A DNA stretch of 64,000 nucleotides from Thermomonas haemolytica (GTDB lineage: Bacteria; Pseudomonadota; Gammaproteobacteria; Xanthomonadales; Xanthomonadaceae): contig NZ_SMAP01000001.1 of assembly GCF_004346265.1 (NCBI RefSeq), positions 496,001-560,000 of the forward strand, in the 5' to 3' direction. The notes under the pieces were generated by a model. The model saw only the letters and a list, made by a program, of their open reading frames with translations. It searched no databases and was not told the origin of the DNA. Numbering within the stretch: position 1 is the first letter of the stretch; every line of letters starts with the position of its first letter. This document shows positions 50,687 through 59,597 of this stretch, piece by piece. Made by a program: the position numbers and the translations under genes.

Positions 50687-52891
50687 ATGCACAGCCGCCA
50701 CCGGGCAACGCTTGCCCTGTCCACCCTGCTCGTCCTGATGCCGGCCCTGGCCGCCGCCAGGACGCCTTCCGCCAGCCCCGCCGCGCCCGACGCGCCCACC
50801 GGCTGCCCGACCATCCCGCTGGCCGCGCCGGATGCGGCCGCGGTGCGCGTGGCCAGCGCGGCCGACGCCTGGGGCGGCCCGCGCACAGGCAAGGAAGCCA
50901 CCCTGTCCGACCGCGTGGTGGAGTATTCGATCGACGCCGAGCTCGACCCGGCCAAGCACACGGTCAAAGGCAAGCAGACCCTGACCTGGCGCAACCGCAG
51001 CGCGCAGCCGGTGTGCAGCGTGTACCTGCACCTGTACCTCAACGGTTTCGACGGCCCCGGCAGCACCTTCATGACCGAGCAGCGGGCCAGCAGCAGCGGC
51101 TTCCGCAGCAATGTCGCCACCAAGGACGGCGAATACGGCTACATCCGCCTCGACAAGGTGGCGCAGGCCGGGCAGGCGGCGAAGTGGACCTTCGTGCAGC
51201 CGGACAACGGGCCGAAGACCGACCGCAGCGTGGTCCGCATCGACCTGCCGCAGCCGGTGGCGCCGGGCGCCAGCACCACCCTGGCCATCGACTTCTTCGA
51301 CCAGCTGCCGCGGGTGGTGGCGCGCACCGGCTACTACGGCAGCTTCCACCTGGTCGGCCAGTGGTTCCCGAAGATCGCGGTGCTGGAGCTGCCGGGCGAA
51401 CGCGGCGCGCTCGCACCGCGCTGGAACGCCCACGAGTTCCACCTGCACAGCGAGTTCTACGCCGACTACGGCCGCTACGACGTGCGCATCACCGTGCCCA
51501 AGGACTACACCGTCGGCGCCACCGGCCAGCAGGTGGGCGCCCCGGTGGAGAAGGGCGGCAAGACCACCCACCGCTACGTGCAGGACGACGTGCACGACTT
51601 CGCGTGGACCGCCGACAAGCGCTTCGCCACGCCGCTGGTGAAGACCTGGGCCGGCCCGCGCGGCCCGGTGGACGTGAAGGTGCTGTACCCGCCGGAATAC
51701 GCCAGCAACGCCGAGCCGGTGCTGCAGGCCACCATCGACGCGCTGGACTACTTCTCGAAGACGCTCGGCGCCTACCCCTACAAGACCGCCACCGCGGTGG
51801 TGCCGCCCTACGGCGCCAAGGAAGCCGGCGGCATGGAGTACCCCACCTTCTTCACCGCCGACAACACCGACACCGTGACCCCCGGCAGCCTGCCGCGCTG
51901 GATGCTGGATTTCGTCACCGTGCACGAATTCGGCCACGGCTACTTCTACGGCATCCTCGGCTCCAACGAGTTCGAGGAACCCATGCTCGACGAGGGCATG
52001 AACGAGTACTGGGACCAGCGCATGATGACCGCGCGCAAGCAGGACCTGGTGCTGCAACTGCCGTGGATGCGCTGGCTCGGGATCGGCACCCGCATCACGC
52101 CGTTCGACATGGAGCGCCTGGGCGCCTCGCTGCACGACCCGGCCGACCCGCTGGGCGCCAACTCGTGGGACCGCCTGTCCAGCGCCAGCTACGGCACCGT
52201 GTACTCGCGCACCGCCACCGCCATGCGCCAGATCGAGGCGCTGGTGGGCACCCCGGCGATGGAGCGCGCGATGAAGCTCTACTACGAGCGCTGGAAGTTC
52301 CGCCATCCGTCGGCGGCCGACCTGCGCGATGCGCTGGCCGAAGGCACCGGCAAGCCCGCGATCGTGGATGCCGCGTTCGATGCCTACGTGTACTCCACCG
52401 GCCGCACCGACGACCGCATCGCCAGCCTGTCCAGCCGCGAAGTGCTGCCGCTGCCGGGCTACCACGCCTACCAGGGCCGCCAGGTGCTGGTGGGCAGCAA
52501 GGCCATCGACGCCGCGATCGCCAAGCGCCGCGAGGCGTGGAAGAAGGCGCATCCGGACGCCAAGCTTGGGCACGGTGCCTTCCCCTACCGCACCACGGTG
52601 GTGGTCCGCCGCGACGCGGTGAAGCCGCCGCAGACCCTGCGCATCCACTTCGCCGATGGCAGCCACCGCGACTACCCGGTCACCGCCCAGAACAGCTGGC
52701 AGCGCTTCGTGGTGGTGGCCCCGGCCAAGGCGGTCTCGGCCCAGCTCGACCCGGATGACCGGGTGCGGATGGACGCCAACCGCCTCAACGACGGCCGCAC
52801 GCTGGAGCCGAAGCCGCAGGCCTCGCGCCGCTGGTTCGGCGAATTCACCGCACTGCTGCACTCCCTGCTGGCCCTGCTGGCCACGGTCTGA
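50687..52891 (+). CDS. Exported M1-family metallopeptidase (ERAP-like, gluzincin)
   Basis: A 734-residue protein with a signal peptide (LALSTLLVLMPALAAART). The catalytic part has GGMEYPTFF (GxMEN-like), the zinc site HEFGH (H413, E414, H417) and E436 in MLDEGMNEYWD, with the standard 18-residue gap. The beta-sandwich before it includes VEYSIDAELDPAKHTVKGKQTLTWRNRS. A C-terminal hydrophobic tail (LLHSLLALLATV) may anchor it. It is followed 14 bases later by a membrane-protein gene, presumably cotranscribed. It is divergent from the sulfotransferase gene. Confidence 0.93.
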   Translation: MHSRHRATLALSTLLVLMPALAAARTPSASPAAPDAPTGCPTIPLAAPDAAAVRVASAADAWGGPRTGKEATLSDRVVEYSIDAELDPAKHTVKGKQTLTWRNRSAQPVCSVYLHLYLNGFDGPGSTFMTEQRASSSGFRSNVATKDGEYGYIRLDKVAQAGQAAKWTFVQPDNGPKTDRSVVRIDLPQPVAPGASTTLAIDFFDQLPRVVARTGYYGSFHLVGQWFPKIAVLELPGERGALAPRWNAHEFHLHSEFYADYGRYDVRITVPKDYTVGATGQQVGAPVEKGGKTTHRYVQDDVHDFAWTADKRFATPLVKTWAGPRGPVDVKVLYPPEYASNAEPVLQATIDALDYFSKTLGAYPYKTATAVVPPYGAKEAGGMEYPTFFTADNTDTVTPGSLPRWMLDFVTVHEFGHGYFYGILGSNEFEEPMLDEGMNEYWDQRMMTARKQDLVLQLPWMRWLGIGTRITPFDMERLGASLHDPADPLGANSWDRLSSASYGTVYSRTATAMRQIEALVGTPAMERAMKLYYERWKFRHPSAADLRDALAEGTGKPAIVDAAFDAYVYSTGRTDDRIASLSSREVLPLPGYHAYQGRQVLVGSKAIDAAIAKRREAWKKAHPDAKLGHGAFPYRTTVVVRRDAVKPPQTLRIHFADGSHRDYPVTAQNSWQRFVVVAPAKAVSAQLDPDDRVRMDANRLNDGRTLEPKPQASRRWFGEFTALLHSLLALLATV

Positions 52892-52905
52892 AGAGGCGCT
52901 ACCCG

Positions 52906-53796
52906 ATGACTACCTCGATCCGTCCCCTCCGTGCCCGCGCCGCCGCCCCGCGCGCCCTCGCCGCCGCCCTGCAGTGGCGGCTGCTGCTGCTGTGGGTGGC
53001 CGCCGGCCTGGCCTGCACCCTGGTCGCCGCGCTGCCGGTGTGGAGCTGGCTGGGCAGCCTGCTGGACTATTCGCCGCAGGCGCCGGCGATCGCCGCCGGC
53101 CACGACCCGATGCCGCTGCTCGGCGCGCTGACCGCGCCCGACGCGCCGATGCCGCTGCTGACCTCGCTGCTGCGGGTCTCGGCACTGCTGATGCTGCTGC
53201 TCTCGCCGCTGCTGGCCGGCGCCACCCTCACCGCCGCGCGCAGCCGCAGCACGCTCGGGTTCGGCGAGTTGCTGCGCGGCGGGCTGGCCGAATACGGGCC
53301 GCTGCTGCGCCTGCTGCTGTGGTCGGTGGTGCCGCTGGGACTTGCGCTGGGGATCGGCGCTGCCGCCCTCGGCTTCAACGAGCAGATCCACGAGCACGCC
53401 ATCCTCGAATCGGCCGTCAACGATGGCCGCAACATCGCGCTGGCGATCGGCGGCGTGCTGTTCCTGCTGGCGCATGCCAGCCTCGAGGCCGGCCGCGGCT
53501 GGCTGGCGGCCGACGCCCGCCTGCGCTCGGCGCTGAAGGCCTGGTGGCGCGGCCTCGCGCTGCTGCTGCGGCGGCCGCTGGCGGTGCTGGCCGCCTATCT
53601 GCTGCCGACCGTGTGCAGCCTGCTGCTGGCGCTGCTCCTGCTGGCCGTGCGCGGGCACGTCGCGCCGGCGGGCGCCGGTGGTTTCGTGCTGGCCTTCCTG
53701 CTGGGCCTGTGCATCGCCGGCGCGCTGGCCTGGGGCAAGGTGGCACGGCTGTTCGCGATGCGCGCGCTGGCCGAGGACGCGCACGCCAGGCGCTGA
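52906..53796 (+). CDS. Uncharacterised multi-pass membrane protein downstream of M1 peptidase
   Basis: A 296-residue protein with about six hydrophobic helices, the first at ~25-48. I do not recognise a named family. It is Leu/Ala-rich, with positively charged loops and a short periplasmic stretch between helices 1 and 2 (SLLDYSPQAP). It sits 14 bases after the M1 gene on the same strand and is probably its partner, perhaps a permease or anchoring component; that is inference from location only. Confidence 0.75.
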   Translation: MTTSIRPLRARAAAPRALAAALQWRLLLLWVAAGLACTLVAALPVWSWLGSLLDYSPQAPAIAAGHDPMPLLGALTAPDAPMPLLTSLLRVSALLMLLLSPLLAGATLTAARSRSTLGFGELLRGGLAEYGPLLRLLLWSVVPLGLALGIGAAALGFNEQIHEHAILESAVNDGRNIALAIGGVLFLLAHASLEAGRGWLAADARLRSALKAWWRGLALLLRRPLAVLAAYLLPTVCSLLLALLLLAVRGHVAPAGAGGFVLAFLLGLCIAGALAWGKVARLFAMRALAEDAHARR

Positions 53797-53802
53797 GCGG
53801 AC

Positions 53803-53821
53803 GCCCGCCCGCGCGGCGGGC
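53803..53821 (+). terminator. Short GC-rich hairpin after the membrane-protein gene
   Basis: A 7-bp stem (53803-53809 with 53815-53821) has a five-base loop and is followed by TTCCCC. It lies 7 bp after the stop and before the TAGAAT hexamer (53836-53841) that probably starts the next transcript. Confidence 0.4.
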
Positions 53822-53872
53822 TTCCCCGTTCAGGCTAGAATTGCGCCCGGTTCGCCCCGGGGAAGCGTGCGC

Positions 53873-54502
53873 ATGTCCTTGTTCGACCTGTTCAAACGCA
53901 AGCGGCCGCAGCCTGCACCGGCCGCGGCCTCCATCCAGCCCGTCGCGCGCGTGGCCGCTCCGGCCGCGCCCGATGCCGCCGCGCCCGCCACCGAGCCCGG
54001 CGACGATGCCGCCCTGCACGGCGGCCCGGAGCGGCGCGAGCGCGACCGCCGCAATGCGCGCCCGGGCACCCGCATCCTGGTGATCGACGACTCCCCCACC
54101 ATCGTCGCCCTGCTCAAGCGCATGCTGCAGCAGAACCACTACGACGTGCTGGTGGCCTACGACGGCGAGAGCGGGCTGGAGATCGCGCGCCGCGAGGTGC
54201 CCGACCTGATCTTCCTCGACATCGTGCTGCCCGGCATCGACGGCTTCAGCGCGCTGCGCACCCTGCGCCGCGACCCGCTGACCAAGGACGTGCCGATCAT
54301 CATGATCAGCGGCAACGCCCAGGCCACCGAGCAGTTCTACGTGCAGCGCATCGGCGCCGACGACTTCATGAAGAAGCCGTTCTCGCGCCCGGAGGTGTTC
54401 AGCCGGATCGAGGCCCTGCTGGACGAAACCGGCACCCCGCGCCACGTGGCACGCCCGGCCCAGCGCCCCGGCGCCGCCGCGCAGCCGGCGGCCCCGGCCT
54501 GA
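53873..54502 (+). CDS. CheY-like single-domain response regulator with N-terminal extension
   Basis: A 209-residue protein: a low-complexity Ala/Pro N-terminus (~1-50), an Arg-rich stretch (PERRERDRRNARPG), then a receiver (~65-185) with D72-D73, phosphoacceptor D116 (FLDIVLPGIDG) and the switch residues ISGN and KKPF. No output domain. It is reminiscent of PilG/PilH-like regulators of twitching and of receivers in Pil-Chp systems, but no pil genes are nearby. A TAGAAT hexamer at 53836-53841 and the SD GGGGAAG precede the ATG. Confidence 0.85.
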   Translation: MSLFDLFKRKRPQPAPAAASIQPVARVAAPAAPDAAAPATEPGDDAALHGGPERRERDRRNARPGTRILVIDDSPTIVALLKRMLQQNHYDVLVAYDGESGLEIARREVPDLIFLDIVLPGIDGFSALRTLRRDPLTKDVPIIMISGNAQATEQFYVQRIGADDFMKKPFSRPEVFSRIEALLDETGTPRHVARPAQRPGAAAQPAAPA

Positions 54503-54557
54503 CCCGCATTCCGGCCCGCAGCCGGCGGCGCATCCCGCCCGAGCCACTGCCGAAACG

Positions 54558-54583
54558 ACGAAGGGGCCTTGCGGCCCCTTCGT
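54558..54583. terminator. Bidirectional terminator between receiver and glycine-zipper genes
   Basis: An 11-bp perfect stem (54558-54568 with 54573-54583) has a TTGC loop, followed on the minus strand by a short CGTTT tail. It separates two convergent genes. Confidence 0.7.
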
Positions 54584-54608
54584 GCATGCGGGTGCTGGAC
54601 GCCCGCGC

Positions 54609-55343
54609 TTACTGCGGCATCACCTCGACCCGCACCCGGATGCGGTCGCCGGGGTTGTAGTCCATGCGCCGGGTGTAGCGGCGGCCGTTGTACTCGTAGG
54701 TGACGTCGTAGGCGCGCACCCCGCTGTCGCCGCGATAGCCGCCGTAGCCGTCGCGCACCGGCTCGGGGTCGCACACGCGCACGGTGGCGGTGCGCGGGAC
54801 GCGATTCTGCTGCGACTGGTCGTAGATCTGGCGCCCGGCGATGCCGCCGACCATCGAACCGACCGCAGTGGCGGCGAAGCGCCCGCTGCCGCCGCCGACG
54901 TGGCTGCCGAGCACCGCGCCGATCACGCCGCCGGCGATGGTGGCCATCGAACGGCCCGCGTTGTCGCCGTAGGGACGATAGCCGTCGTCGCGGCCATACC
55001 CGTCGTAGCGCGGGTAGCCGCTGCCGTAGCCGCCGTATCCGTTGCCGCCATAGCCCCCGCCGTAGCCGCCGGCGGTCGTGGTGGTGGTCTCGTAGCAGCG
55101 CGGCGCCTGCATGGGCTGGCTGCGGTAGCCGGCGTCGAACACCGGGTCCACCCGCACCACCTGCGCATAGTCGTAGTAGCTGCCGCCCGGATTCCCGCCG
55201 GCGTAGCCGGGATTGCCGTAGCCGGCGTCGCTGCCGTAGCGGTCCCCGTAACGGTCGCCGTAGCCTCCATACGACTGCGCCGCGGCGGAGGCGCTGGCCG
55301 CGACCATCCCCAATGCGAACAGGCTGCCGATCAAACGCTTCAT
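54609..55343 (-). CDS. Exported Gly/Tyr-rich glycine-zipper protein
   Basis: A 244-residue protein with signal peptide MKRLIGSLFALGMVAASASAAAQ and no lipobox. The first half is dominated by Gly/Tyr repeats (YGGYGDRYGDRYG and similar). The middle holds a glycine-zipper 2TM motif (MATIAGGVIGAVLGSHVGGGSGR) as in SlyB/17-kDa antigen-type envelope proteins. The C-terminal domain reads ATVRVCDPEP and ends with RIRVRVEVMPQ, typical of this group. It is probably periplasmic or outer-membrane-associated. SD GGGGAA precedes ATG 55343. Confidence 0.85.
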   Translation of the reverse strand: MKRLIGSLFALGMVAASASAAAQSYGGYGDRYGDRYGSDAGYGNPGYAGGNPGGSYYDYAQVVRVDPVFDAGYRSQPMQAPRCYETTTTTAGGYGGGYGGNGYGGYGSGYPRYDGYGRDDGYRPYGDNAGRSMATIAGGVIGAVLGSHVGGGSGRFAATAVGSMVGGIAGRQIYDQSQQNRVPRTATVRVCDPEPVRDGYGGYRGDSGVRAYDVTYEYNGRRYTRRMDYNPGDRIRVRVEVMPQ

Positions 55344-55617
55344 GGTGGTTCCCCGTGGATGTGGAGTGGCGTCGCGGCCAACACTGCGGGGCCGCGCTTG
55401 ACGCGAGGCTGAATACCGCCACCCGCGTTTAGCGCCGCGTCAGCCCGCCGGCCGTGGCCGGGCTGCCGGGCGCCATGTTGCGGCGCACGCACCGCGGCCA
55501 TCGCGCTGCGTTAAGGTGGAGCCACGCCATGACCGCCCGCCGAGCGCCGCGCTCCGGCGCGAGACTGCGGACCGCCATGACGCCACGTCCATCCGCACGC
55601 GAAGGAGGTTCGGGCTC
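55344..55617. other. Divergent 274-bp intergenic region
   Basis: It has a -10-like TATTCA on the minus strand for the glycine-zipper gene, an imperfect GC-rich hairpin around 55440-55464, and the SD AAGGAGG at 55602-55608 for the EF-G paralogue. Nothing in it looks like a gene. Confidence 0.5.
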
Positions 55618-57666
55618 ATGTCCTACAGCACTCCCCAGATTCGCAACGTGGCCCTGGCAGGCCACCCCGGCACCGGCAAGACCACCCTGTTCGAAGCCCT
55701 GCTGCATGCCGGTGGCGCACTCCAGGCGGCAGGCACGGTCGAACGCGGCAATACCGTGTCCGACTTCGATCCGATCGAGAAGGAACGCGGGCACTCGATC
55801 GACGCCAGCATCGCCAGCGTGGATCACGCCGGCATGCACCTGAACCTGATCGACACCCCCGGCTACCCCGATTTCCGCGGCCCGGCGCTGGCGGCGCTGG
55901 CGGCGGCGGACACGGTGGCGGTGGTGGTGGATGCCGGCTCCGGCATCGCCCACGGCACCCGCCGGATGATGGACTACGCGCGCCAGCGCGGCCTGTGCCG
56001 GATGCTGGTGGTCAACAAGATCGACCAAAGCGGGCACGACCACGGCGCGCTGCTGGCCGCGCTGCGTGAGGCGTTCGGCCCCGAGGTACTGCCGCTGAAC
56101 CTGCCCGCCGACGGCGGCGCGCGGGTGGTGGACTGCTTCGCGCAACGCGAAGGCCACAGCGACCTCGGCGCGGTCGCGGACTGGCATCAGAAGATCCTCG
56201 ACCAGGTGGTGGAGATCAACGAAACGGTGATGGACCACTACCTCGACCTCGGCGAGGGCGGGCTGTCCGGGCAGGAGCTGCACGATGCCTTCGAACAATG
56301 CCTGCGCGAAGGCCACCTGGTGCCGGTGTGCTTCGTTTCCGCGCGCACCGGCGCCGGCGTGCGCGAGTGGCTGGACGTGGCGGAACGCCTGCTGCCGCAC
56401 CCCGGCGAGGCCAATCCGCCGCCGTTCCGCAAGGGCAGCGGCCACGATGCGGAACCGGTGCACGCCCGCCCGGATCCGGACGCGCACGTGATCGCGGACG
56501 TGTTCAAGATCGTCAACGACCCGTTCGTAGGCAAGCTGGGCATCTTCCGGGTGTACCAGGGCACCGTGCGCAAGGACGCGCAGCTGTTCGTGGACGACGG
56601 CAAGAAGCCGTTCAAGGTGGCCCACCTGTACCGCCTGCAGGGTAAGGAACACATCGAAATCGCGCAGGCGGTGCCGGGCGATATCGCCGCGGTGGCCAAG
56701 GTGGACGAGCTGCACTTCGACGCCGTGCTGCACGACTCGCACGACGAGGACCACATCCACCTCGCGCCGTCCGCCTTCCCGCGTCCGATGTTCGGGCTGG
56801 CGGTGGCGCCGGCCAGCAAAGGGCAGGAACAGAAGCTGGCGCTGGCGCTGCAGCGGCTGGCGGAGGAAGACCCGGCGTTCGTGGTGGAACACAATGCGGA
56901 GACCAACGAAACCGTGGTGCGCGGCCTCTCCGACCTGCACCTGCGGGTGATGCTGCGCCGCCTGCAGGACCGCTACGGGGTGGAAGTGGCGACCCATCCG
57001 CCGCGGATCGCCTACCGCGAGACCATCGCCCAGCCGGCCGAGGGCCACCATCGCCACAAGAAGCAGACCGGCGGTGCCGGGCAGTTCGGGGAGGTGTTCC
57101 TGCGCATCGAGCCGCTGCCGCGCGGGGCCGGCTTCGAGTTCATCGACGAGGTGAAGGGCGGCACCATCCCCGGGCAGTTCATCCCCGCGGTGGAGAAAGG
57201 CGTGCGCCAGGTGCTGGCCAGCGGCGCGCTCGCCGGCTATCCGATCCAGGACGTGCGGGTGGTGGTGTACGACGGCAAGCACCATCCGGTGGACAGCAAG
57301 GAGGTGGCGTTCGTGGCCGCCGGCAAGCGCGCCTTCCTGGATGCGATCGGCAAGGCCCAGCCGCAGGTGCTGGAGCCGATCGTGGAGCTGGAAGTCAGCG
57401 CGCCAGAGCAGTACATGGGCGACGTCAGCGGCGGGCTCGCGGCCAAGCGCGCGCGCATCCACGGCACCGACAGCCTCGGCGGCGGCGAGATCGTGGTGCG
57501 CGCGCAGGTGCCGCTGGCGGAGCTGGAGGGCTATGCGGCCGAGCTGAAATCCGCCACTGGCGGGCGCGGCCGCTACGCACTGGATTTCAGCCACTACGAG
57601 CCGGCCCCGGCGCCCGTCCAGCGGCGGCTGGCCGAGGCGTGGAAACCGCGCGCCGAGGAGGACTGA
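55618..57666 (+). CDS. Elongation factor G paralogue (EF-G2-like GTPase)
   Basis: A 682-residue translational GTPase. G1 is GHPGTGKTT (EF-G proper has AHxDxGKTT), G2 region ERGHSID, G3 DTPGYPDF, G4 NKID. Domain II, and the III-V region with EVATHPPRIAYRETI and GGAGQFGEVFLRIEPL follow, and it ends LAEAWKPRAEED. It belongs to the EF-G2 group that coexists with canonical FusA; the role is not translocation in all cases. Start 55618 follows a perfect AAGGAGG nine bases upstream. It stands outside any ribosomal operon and has a lipoprotein gene immediately downstream. Confidence 0.9.
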   Translation: MSYSTPQIRNVALAGHPGTGKTTLFEALLHAGGALQAAGTVERGNTVSDFDPIEKERGHSIDASIASVDHAGMHLNLIDTPGYPDFRGPALAALAAADTVAVVVDAGSGIAHGTRRMMDYARQRGLCRMLVVNKIDQSGHDHGALLAALREAFGPEVLPLNLPADGGARVVDCFAQREGHSDLGAVADWHQKILDQVVEINETVMDHYLDLGEGGLSGQELHDAFEQCLREGHLVPVCFVSARTGAGVREWLDVAERLLPHPGEANPPPFRKGSGHDAEPVHARPDPDAHVIADVFKIVNDPFVGKLGIFRVYQGTVRKDAQLFVDDGKKPFKVAHLYRLQGKEHIEIAQAVPGDIAAVAKVDELHFDAVLHDSHDEDHIHLAPSAFPRPMFGLAVAPASKGQEQKLALALQRLAEEDPAFVVEHNAETNETVVRGLSDLHLRVMLRRLQDRYGVEVATHPPRIAYRETIAQPAEGHHRHKKQTGGAGQFGEVFLRIEPLPRGAGFEFIDEVKGGTIPGQFIPAVEKGVRQVLASGALAGYPIQDVRVVVYDGKHHPVDSKEVAFVAAGKRAFLDAIGKAQPQVLEPIVELEVSAPEQYMGDVSGGLAAKRARIHGTDSLGGGEIVVRAQVPLAELEGYAAELKSATGGRGRYALDFSHYEPAPAPVQRRLAEAWKPRAEED

Positions 57667-57671
57667 AGCAC

Positions 57672-58421
57672 ATGCCGACCCGATCGACCAGGCACTACGT
57701 GTGGCTGGCCCTGCTGCTGGCGGCCTGCTCGCGCGCGCCCGCTCCGCCGCCTGCCGCCGCGCCTGCACCCACGGCCGCGCCTGCGCCCGGCGCGCCATCC
57801 GCGCCGGCGACCGCGCCCCCCCCGTCCGCCGCGCCTGCCGTCACCGGCACTGCCGCCGCGGCCGATCCGTGGCTCCTGCCCGGCAGCCTGCATCCGCTGA
57901 TCACCCAGGCCGAACTGGAAGCGCGCTTCGGCAAGGCCAACCTGCGCGCGGAAACCCGTCCCGGGCCGGAGGGCGACGGCGAATACCCGGTGCTGGTGGT
58001 GTTTCCGGACGATCCGGCGCGACGGCTGGAACTGGAACTGGATGCAAGCGATCGCGACGCCCCCCTGCGCGGCCTGCGGGTGTCGGATCCCGGCTCGCGC
58101 TGGCACGATGCCCATGGCCTGCGGCCGGGGATGTCACTGGCGGAGCTGGTACGGATCAACGGCGCGCCGATCAGCTTCTACGGGCTGGACTGGGACTACG
58201 GCGGCGTCGTGCAGGACTGGCACGGCGGGCACCTGGCAAACGGGGTGGACGCCGTGCCGTTCCGCGCGGTGACCCTGGCCGCGCGCGCGGGGCTGGCGGC
58301 CGGCGCCCGGCTACCGCAGGGCGACCGCGTGTACCGCAGCGATGATCCCGCCTGGCCCAACATCGGGCGCGATCTAGTGATCGAAACGCTGGGGATGAGC
58401 TGGCCGGCTCCAGACCAATGA
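57672..58421 (+). CDS. Uncharacterised lipoprotein
   Basis: A 249-residue protein with a lipobox signal peptide (LALLLAACS) followed by a long Ala/Pro tether (~20-65) and a folded part (~70-249). Conserved-looking segments are HPLITQAELEARFGKANL, GLRVSDPGSRWHDAHGLRPGMSLAELV and FYGLDWDYGGVVQDWHGG. I recognise no domain. It starts five bases after the EF-G paralogue stop and is probably cotranscribed with it, without an obvious functional link. Confidence 0.75.
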   Translation: MPTRSTRHYVWLALLLAACSRAPAPPPAAAPAPTAAPAPGAPSAPATAPPPSAAPAVTGTAAAADPWLLPGSLHPLITQAELEARFGKANLRAETRPGPEGDGEYPVLVVFPDDPARRLELELDASDRDAPLRGLRVSDPGSRWHDAHGLRPGMSLAELVRINGAPISFYGLDWDYGGVVQDWHGGHLANGVDAVPFRAVTLAARAGLAAGARLPQGDRVYRSDDPAWPNIGRDLVIETLGMSWPAPDQ

Positions 58422-58466
58422 GCGCTGCGCGCTGGCACCCGTCGCCAGGGGCGCCTGCGATGTGCG

Positions 58467-58931
58467 CTAGCGCTTGGGCTTGAGCATGGTGCCGGTGCAG
58501 TCGGGGGCACCGCAGCGGCAGGCCCAGATCTTCTTCAACCGCGGCGTGTGGCGCTCGGCCAGGGTGATGCCGTAGTCGTAGGTCAGCTCCTCGCCCGGCG
58601 CGATCGCACGTATGGCCTCGATGAACACCCGCGAGCGCTTGGGATCATCCGCATCCTCCACCAGCACCGCCTCGCAGTTGGGATCGCAGCTGTGGTTGAT
58701 CCAGCGCGCGGCATTGCCTTCGAAATTGGCGTCGATCACCCAATCTTCATTGAGGGTGAACAGGAAGGTGTGCCCGCTCTCGATGTCACCACTGTCGCCG
58801 GCATCCACTTCCGCATGGGTGCGGCGGCGCCCCTTGTACTCGATCACCCGTTCGCCCTTGGCGATCGGGCGCGCGGCGAACACGCCGTTGCCGTGGATGG
58901 CGGACTTGCGGGTGCGGATCTTGCTCGGCAT
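58467..58931 (-). CDS. SET-domain protein lysine methyltransferase-like
   Basis: A 154-residue protein consisting of a compact SET domain. The motifs are complete: SAIHGNGVFAARPIAKGERVIEYKG, INHSCDPNCEA (NHSC), PGEELTYDYG and a post-SET zinc cluster ACRCGAPDCTG. It is thus predicted to use SAM to methylate a lysine. Bacterial SET proteins occur in free-living as well as host-associated species; no target is evident. A GACAAT hexamer lies at 58965-58970 on the minus strand. Confidence 0.92.
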   Translation of the reverse strand: MPSKIRTRKSAIHGNGVFAARPIAKGERVIEYKGRRRTHAEVDAGDSGDIESGHTFLFTLNEDWVIDANFEGNAARWINHSCDPNCEAVLVEDADDPKRSRVFIEAIRAIAPGEELTYDYGITLAERHTPRLKKIWACRCGAPDCTGTMLKPKR

Positions 58932-59057
58932 GGACGGCGCAGTCGTGGGCGGGAGGAGTGCCGCATTGTCGCGCAGGCCGCTGGCTTGTCCAGCGCATGG
59001 CCGCCCGCATCCGCGGCCTGCGTTGGCTTGGGCACCTTCGACACGCGACCCATCGCC

Positions 59058-59579
59058 ATGCACGCCTCCCGTTCGTTCGCATCCGCTTCCCTGCTGGCGC
59101 TGGCCCTGCTCGCCGGCTGCCAGGCCGCCTCCACCCCGGCGGCCGTGGCATCGGCCTCGCCGCGGGACGACCTGCTGGCGCGCGGCGAATACATGGCCAG
59201 GATGGCCGGCTGCAACGACTGCCACACCCCCGGTTATGCCGAACGCGGCGGCGACGTGCCCAAGGCGCAGTGGCTGGTCGGCTCGCCGCTGGGCAACATG
59301 GGCCCGTGGGGCACCACCTACGCCGCCAACCTGCGGCTGAAGCTGGCCGCGATGGACGAGGCGACGTGGATGCAGTATTCGGCCAGCCTGCACACGCGCC
59401 CGCCGATGCCCGACTTCAACCTGCGCGCGATGCACGCCGAGGATCGCCGCGCGCTCTACCGCTTCATCCGCGCACTGGGGCCGGCGGGCGGCAAGGCGCC
59501 GGAGTTCCTGCCGCCCGGGCAGCCGCCGGCGCCGCCCTACATGCAGCTGGTGCTGCCGGCTTCCGCTCCCGCAGGCTGA
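59058..59579 (+). CDS. Lipoprotein c-type cytochrome
   Basis: A 173-residue protein with lipobox LLAGC (C21) and a single haem-binding CNDCH motif at residues 52-56 in YMARMAGCNDCHTPGY. The C-terminal ERRALYRFIRALGP-like helix (AEDRRALYRFIRAL) is typical of class I cytochromes. The haem Met ligand could come from MPDF or NMGP. It is probably an electron-transfer lipoprotein in the periplasm. No partner dehydrogenase is adjacent. Start 59058 is set by the lipoprotein signal. Confidence 0.88.
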   Translation: MHASRSFASASLLALALLAGCQAASTPAAVASASPRDDLLARGEYMARMAGCNDCHTPGYAERGGDVPKAQWLVGSPLGNMGPWGTTYAANLRLKLAAMDEATWMQYSASLHTRPPMPDFNLRAMHAEDRRALYRFIRALGPAGGKAPEFLPPGQPPAPPYMQLVLPASAPAG

Positions 59580-59597
59580 GCGCGCCCGGCGACCGGC

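Noticed and set aside
51070-51110. Possible frameshift in the M1 peptidase gene, suggested by long alternative frames
   Set aside because: The annotated frame is continuous from signal peptide through HEFGH to the end, with conserved spacing; the other frames are GC artefacts.
55070-55290. Tandem-looking GGN/TAN repeats in the glycine-zipper gene, considered as a CRISPR-like or VNTR array
   Set aside because: The period is irregular and in frame with Gly/Tyr codons; it is coding low complexity without spacers.
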